A stretch of 21,502 nt of DNA from Acanthamoeba lenticulata (taxonomy: Eukaryota > Discosea > Longamoebia > Acanthamoebidae): the NCBI GenBank assembly GCA_002179805.1, contig NAVB01001235.1:1-21502 (forward strand). The letters run 5' to 3'. The notes below the pieces were generated by a model. That model was not told the DNA's origin. It was given only the letters and a program-made list of their open reading frames with translations, and ran no database searches. Numbering within the stretch: the first letter of the stretch is position 1; each line of letters opens with the position of its first letter. Below, piece after piece: positions 17,848-21,502 of this stretch. The position numbers and the translations under genes were made by a program.

Positions 17848-20814
17848 TTAGATCCAGAGCTTGATGGTCGTATCCGCGCCGGCGGAAAGAAGCCACGGCT
17901 GTGTCGGGTGGAAGGCGCAATCGAGGACGCCAAAGCCGTTGAGCTCCCGATGGCCCTTCAAGCGCTTCAGGGGCACAATAAGGGGATTCTGCAAGAGATC
18001 AGCGTAGACGGTAGCATGCAGCACGTAGAGGGAAGCGTCATCGGAGCACGTTGCCCACAGCGGATACCTGTGGATGGTCGTGCAAGGAGACGTGAGTGAG
18101 ATCGGACATGCACATGACGCCGATGTCGACGTCGACCAAAGCGCAGGAGATCACGTACTTGGGGTGGAAAACGATCCGGCGAATGGCGCCCTTGTGGTTC
18201 CTGATGGTCTTGTACGGGCGCGACGAGAGATCGAGATCGAACCAGCACACGCGCATGTCGTAGGAGCCCGCCACCACGTTGTCTCCGCCGGGGTGCGCCT
18301 CCAGGGTGCTCACCCACTTGCACGCCGGCTCCAGCTGTAGCCACACACCGTGAAAATGATCATTATTTATGTTATTAAGTTGTTGACGTCCTCCGTTCAT
18401 GAGGGGATGAGGAGCAAGACGTGCCTTGGTGAGCATCTTCTGCTTGAGCAGATCGTAGACGCGGATGTAGCGCTGCGAGGCAACGAAGAAGATGGGCTTG
18501 GAGGGGTGGAACACGGCCGCCTGGACCTGGCCCTTGTTTCGCCGGAACGGGTACTGCGTGCGCTGCTGCGAGAGCTGGTGGAGGGAGACGCCGTTCTTGT
18601 CGCCCTCGGGCGCCACGGCCGTGAAGTAGTCGCCCTTGTGGTGCCACGCGAGCTGCTTCACAGTCTTTTGGAACGAAATGCCCAGCTTGATGTCCTTGTC
18701 GATGCCGTTGGACCCGCCGGGCCTCGTCCACTGCGAGAAGGGGCCCGTTGTGCCTGGCGCGCGCGCGAGGTGCAGCACAGTAATGAGCCACACGAACAAT
18801 GCAACGCAGGGCTGAATGGGGAGGCCGCGCGGGCTTACCTTCCCTGGCCCTGACCTTGCCTCGCTTGAGGACGAGCAGCTCGGCCAGCTTATCGGCGGCC
18901 TCGCCGCGGGCCACAGTCGAGTCCAGGATGAGGACGTGCTCCTCGACGGCCGCCAGGATGACGGGCGTGTTGGGGTTGGGACACCAGGCCACCGCCGTCA
19001 CGAGCGAGCCCGTGTTGTACACCCGCAGACAGCGGCCAGACGACACCTGCGGGAACCGCGCGTGAGCCGGAGGCTCGAAACACAATGCAAGCAGCCTCGA
19101 GGAACACGCGCGCAAACACACAAACGGACACACGCGACGCACCTCCCAAACGCGGACGGTGCAATCCTCGCTGCCCGAGGCGAAGAACTGGCCGGTCGGG
19201 TCGAAGGAGACGGCACGCACGCGCTTGGTGTGGCCCAAGTACTCCATGCCTATCACCGTCGGGAACGGGCGCAGCTCCTCGCGCTGAGGCAGCTTGGGCA
19301 GGAAGTTATCGGGGTCGACCACACGCTTCTGCTCTCACACCCAACCGAGACGACACGCGCTTAAAAACTTGCGGAGCAGCGAGGTGACGGGCGGGGTGGA
19401 TGGAACGAACCCGCGTGTCGGGCTTTCGGGGCACCAAGTAGAGGTCGAGGCACCGCTCGAACCGCTCGTTGATGAGGCGCGTGTAGGCCGGCACCTTGCG
19501 GAGGGCGCCAAACTTCTTGCCGGCCGCCAGAGGCGGGCGCTTGTCGGCGGGGAGCCTCTGCCAGGCCTTGATCTCCTTCTCCGAGAGGAGGTACTCGTCG
19601 GGCGGGTTGAACGACTCCTTGTGGCCCGGCAGTCGTTGCTTGGGCGCCTGCGCGAGAAAAGAGATACATTGACCGAGCGTGTCAGCGAGGAGGAAGCGAT
19701 CGTGTAGAGGGCAGGCGGGAGGGAGGCAGAGGAGCGCACGGTGAGGGGCATGGGGTTCTTCTTGTGCTCGGTGCTGTCGTCGGCCCAGAGGTCATAGAAG
19801 CGCGGCTTTTCCTTGGGCGGGGCCTTGGGGTTGATCCAGCCCCTCTTGATGGCGCGCACGAGGTAGGCCACCCGCTTGGCCTCCCACTTGGACGGAATAA
19901 ACTGGCTCTTGGCGGGCATCTTGTTGGTCACCGGGAAGATGCTGGGCTTCTCGTCCTTCTCCCACAGTTCCTACTCGTCATAACAACATGCGCAGTGGCC
20001 GCGCGCGCCCCAAGGCAGATGAGGCGTCAGCCAGTGCGTGCGCGTGTCTCTGGCGCGCAAGGAGAGTGCGCACCGGGTAAGGGTCATAGGAGGCGCTCGG
20101 CGACTTGCCGGCTTTGATCCTCCGAATCATGTCGAGATCCTGCTTCGTGAGCACAATCTCGCGGTCGTTCTTTTCATCGTAAACCGTGCGCCTTTAAAAA
20201 AGAAAGAAATAAAAACAATAAGATATAGAATTGATTAATCGCACCAAAGAAAAAAAACTGTACCAGTAGTTAGGGTCGTCGGTGCGGTCAAGGAAGCGAT
20301 CCATTTCATCTTTGGCGGGGCCCTCCTTCCTCATAATCTTCTTGCCCTCCACGTCGTAGCCGATGTGCGGGTAGTCCGCATACCAGTGCATAGGAACATT
20401 GCCCACAGTGTTGTGTGTCTCATCCTCTGACTCCTCAGCTTCCGGAGGATCGTGTCGATTCAGCCACGACACCAGCTTTTGGAATGTCTCCGGTTTCAAT
20501 TCGTCGTAATCTTCATCATCTTCATCGACTTCTTCGTCCTCTTCCTCTTCACGTGCAGCCTTCTCCTCCTCTTCATCTTGCTCCGACCCGTAGACTTCCT
20601 CATCTTCCTCGTCCTCGTCCTCGTCCTCGTCATCGGCACTGTCATACGGCTCATCTTCAGATCCAAAATCAGCATCACCAAAGCTCGAATCGTTTGAATC
20701 ATCTCGGAACCACTCCTCGGCAGTCACTTCGCGCCATTCTGGCCCGCTCTTGTCCTCCTCTTCGGCGGGCTCCTCTGCAGGCACCTTTTTCGCAACGTCA
20801 CGCGTGCGCTTCAT
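17848..20814 (-). CDS. BOP1: Ribosome biogenesis protein BOP1/Erb1
   Basis: Exons 20814-20264, 20191-20074, 19970-19740, 19647-19411, 19328-19143, 19046-18839, 18753-18425, 18334-18159, 18067-17848; 751 aa (human BOP1 is about 746). Residues 40-110 are Asp/Glu-rich. The BOP1 N-terminal domain follows: [74 protein letters not shown], then [13 protein letters not shown]-terminal WD40 propeller runs from about 395 to 751 ([85 protein letters not shown]). In the PeBoW complex (with PES1 and WDR12) it drives 27S pre-rRNA processing for the 60S subunit in the nucleolus. One intron, 18424-18335, begins GC instead of GT. Confidence 0.95.
18335..18424 (-). other. GC-AG intron in BOP1
   Basis: The exon ends AAG (18425) and the intron begins GCACGT; it closes with GGCTACAG. 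Phase 0 on both sides joins MLTK directly to LEPACKW, the spacing seen in BOP1 orthologues. The nearest GT donors are in the wrong phase. It also contains an AT-rich centre. Confidence 0.75.
20192..20263 (-). other. AT-rich first intron of BOP1
   Basis: A 72-base intron, GTACAG to TTTAAAG, consisting almost entirely of A/T with long T runs, in contrast with the GC-rich introns around it. Splicing restores the conserved PNYWRTV sequence. Confidence 0.8.
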
Positions 20815-21029
20815 CCTCTCAGTTCACACGGCCGGAAGATGACGGATGTTGGCCCAGCCTGGCTTCCTCTCTTTTTCTTTTCTTTATTATTTTACTTTTA
20901 TTTTCGAATTTTTTTCTCTGTTTGGCAGAGCGAGAGACAAGAACAGCACCACAAACAGGCGGCGTAGCAAAAAATGGTTTATTTCCCTCTCGTAAAAGCA
21001 AAACATGTGCAGGCTGACCGGTCGCTCTC
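20815..21029. promoter_or_regulatory. Spacer with BOP1 promoter and Rh-gene 3' end
   Basis: Between the Rh-type stop (21030) and the BOP1 start (20814), both on the minus strand. It holds a minus-strand AATAAA at 20983-20978, 47 bases after the Rh stop, and an A/T-rich stretch at about 20872-20925 that precedes BOP1. Confidence 0.6.
20978..20983 (-). terminator. AATAAA poly(A) signal of the Rh-type gene
   Basis: AATAAA on the minus strand, 47 bases downstream of the Rh stop codon at 21030-21032. Confidence 0.65.
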
Positions 21030-21502
21030 TTAGTCGCTGTCCGAGTCGCGCCTCTCCACGACCTGCGTGCCAGTTCGGCCGAACCTCGGGTGGGTGCCCT
21101 CCTCGGCAGGGACGACCTTGCCTGCTTCGACGACAATGTCCCCGCATGCGCGTCAGCAACCATGGTATAGAGCGACGCGCCAAGAAAGACATAAAGAGCA
21201 GAAACGCACCGACTTGCTTGTTCTTGAGGGCACGGATGTGCGAACCCGAGACGCCGAGCTCGTCGAGCTCAACCGTGTTGTCGTCGTCGTCCTTGACGAC
21301 GACATACTCGTAATCGGACGGCAAATGCCAGAAGCCACGGTCGTTGAAGAGATCAGCGCGCTTGACGGGGTTGAGCTTGCCCACCAGCCACATGAGGAAG
21401 CCGCAGAAGAAGCCGCCGCCGAGACCAAGGCCAATGGAGATGAAGGTGGCAGCGGCCTGGATGCCGGCCTGCGAGCGGCCGTGCGGGAAGATGTTCTCAT
21501 AG
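21030..21502 (-). CDS. Rh-type ammonium transporter, C-terminal part (5' part beyond window)
   Basis: Two exons are visible, 21502-21210 (continuing past the right edge) and 21121-21030, joined in phase 1; about 127 aa. The segment HGRSQAGIQAAATFISIGLG, then LGGGFFCGFLMWLVGKL, matches the last transmembrane helix of Rh glycoproteins with its Gln-Ala and Gly-rich pattern. LFNDRGFWHLPSDYE corresponds to the Asp-x-x-x-Trp-x-x-Pro element after that helix in RhBG/RhCG-like proteins. The cytoplasmic tail is acidic (VVVKDDDDNTVELDEL) and ends RRDSDSD. Rh proteins form trimers that conduct NH3/NH4+ (and perhaps CO2) across the plasma or contractile-vacuole membrane. An Amt-type transporter is less likely because the Rh-specific tail is present. 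Confidence 0.7.

Noticed and set aside
18068..18158. Coding continuation through BOP1 intron 8 (in-frame open sequence)
   Set aside because: Splicing from AA|GTACGT to CACAG|G restores [14 protein letters not shown], the conserved WD40 sequence; the open intron frame has no family match.
1..21502. Transposons, CRISPR arrays, tRNA or rRNA genes
   Set aside because: No transposase or reverse-transcriptase motifs, no spaced direct repeats, no cloverleaf or rRNA-like segments were seen by eye. The 28-nt inverted repeat encloses a host exon, not a mobile gene, and no target-site duplication was visible.

Overview
The window is a GC-rich, very compact, intron-rich protist nuclear locus. Genes are 0.5-3 kb, most introns are 50-130 nt with GTACGT/GTGCGT-like donors, and intergenic gaps are often 80-250 nt. 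Eukaryote-only families are present (SYS1, BOP1/Erb1, TTC1-type TPR, USP, XRN, Rh). The style fits a free-living amoebozoan such as Acanthamoeba; this is inference from architecture and protein families, since no search was run. All gene models were built by hand from reading frames, splice consensus and phase matching.

Left part (1-2694, minus strand): the 5' part of a coiled-coil protein with a mitochondrial-presequence-like N-terminus that runs off the left edge, then a seven-exon gene joining a 2H (LigT-like, two HxS motifs) phosphoesterase domain to an RRM. Across a divergent spacer lie three plus-strand genes (2946-9343): a USP3-like deubiquitinase C-terminal half with a SAP domain but no catalytic Cys box, an unrecognised coiled-coil/acidic/EF-hand-like protein, and a DHA1/vesicular-amine-type MFS transporter.

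Right part (9449-21502, all minus strand): a four-CBS AMPK-gamma/SNF4-like protein, a TTC1-like TPR co-chaperone-type protein, a disordered His/Lys-rich protein, SYS1, an XRN-family 5'-3' exoribonuclease, the ribosome-biogenesis WD40 protein BOP1/Erb1, and the 3' end of an Rh-type ammonium transporter. There is no operon logic. XRN and BOP1 are both RNA-processing genes sitting head-to-tail, but neighbour function is otherwise mixed.

Most interesting signals: (1) a perfect 28-nt inverted repeat in the two introns that flank the 96-nt exon 3 of the CBS gene, arms 7-8 nt outside the splice sites; skipping that exon would create a TAG exactly at the new junction. (2) A USP gene cut between the halves of its zinc finger, next to an 11-G run and a T-rich tract. 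(3) A possible second, phase-compatible terminal exon of SYS1 encoding a hydrophobic tail. (4) A 2H-phosphoesterase/RRM fusion. (5) A GC-AG intron in BOP1. No tRNA, rRNA, CRISPR or transposon was seen.
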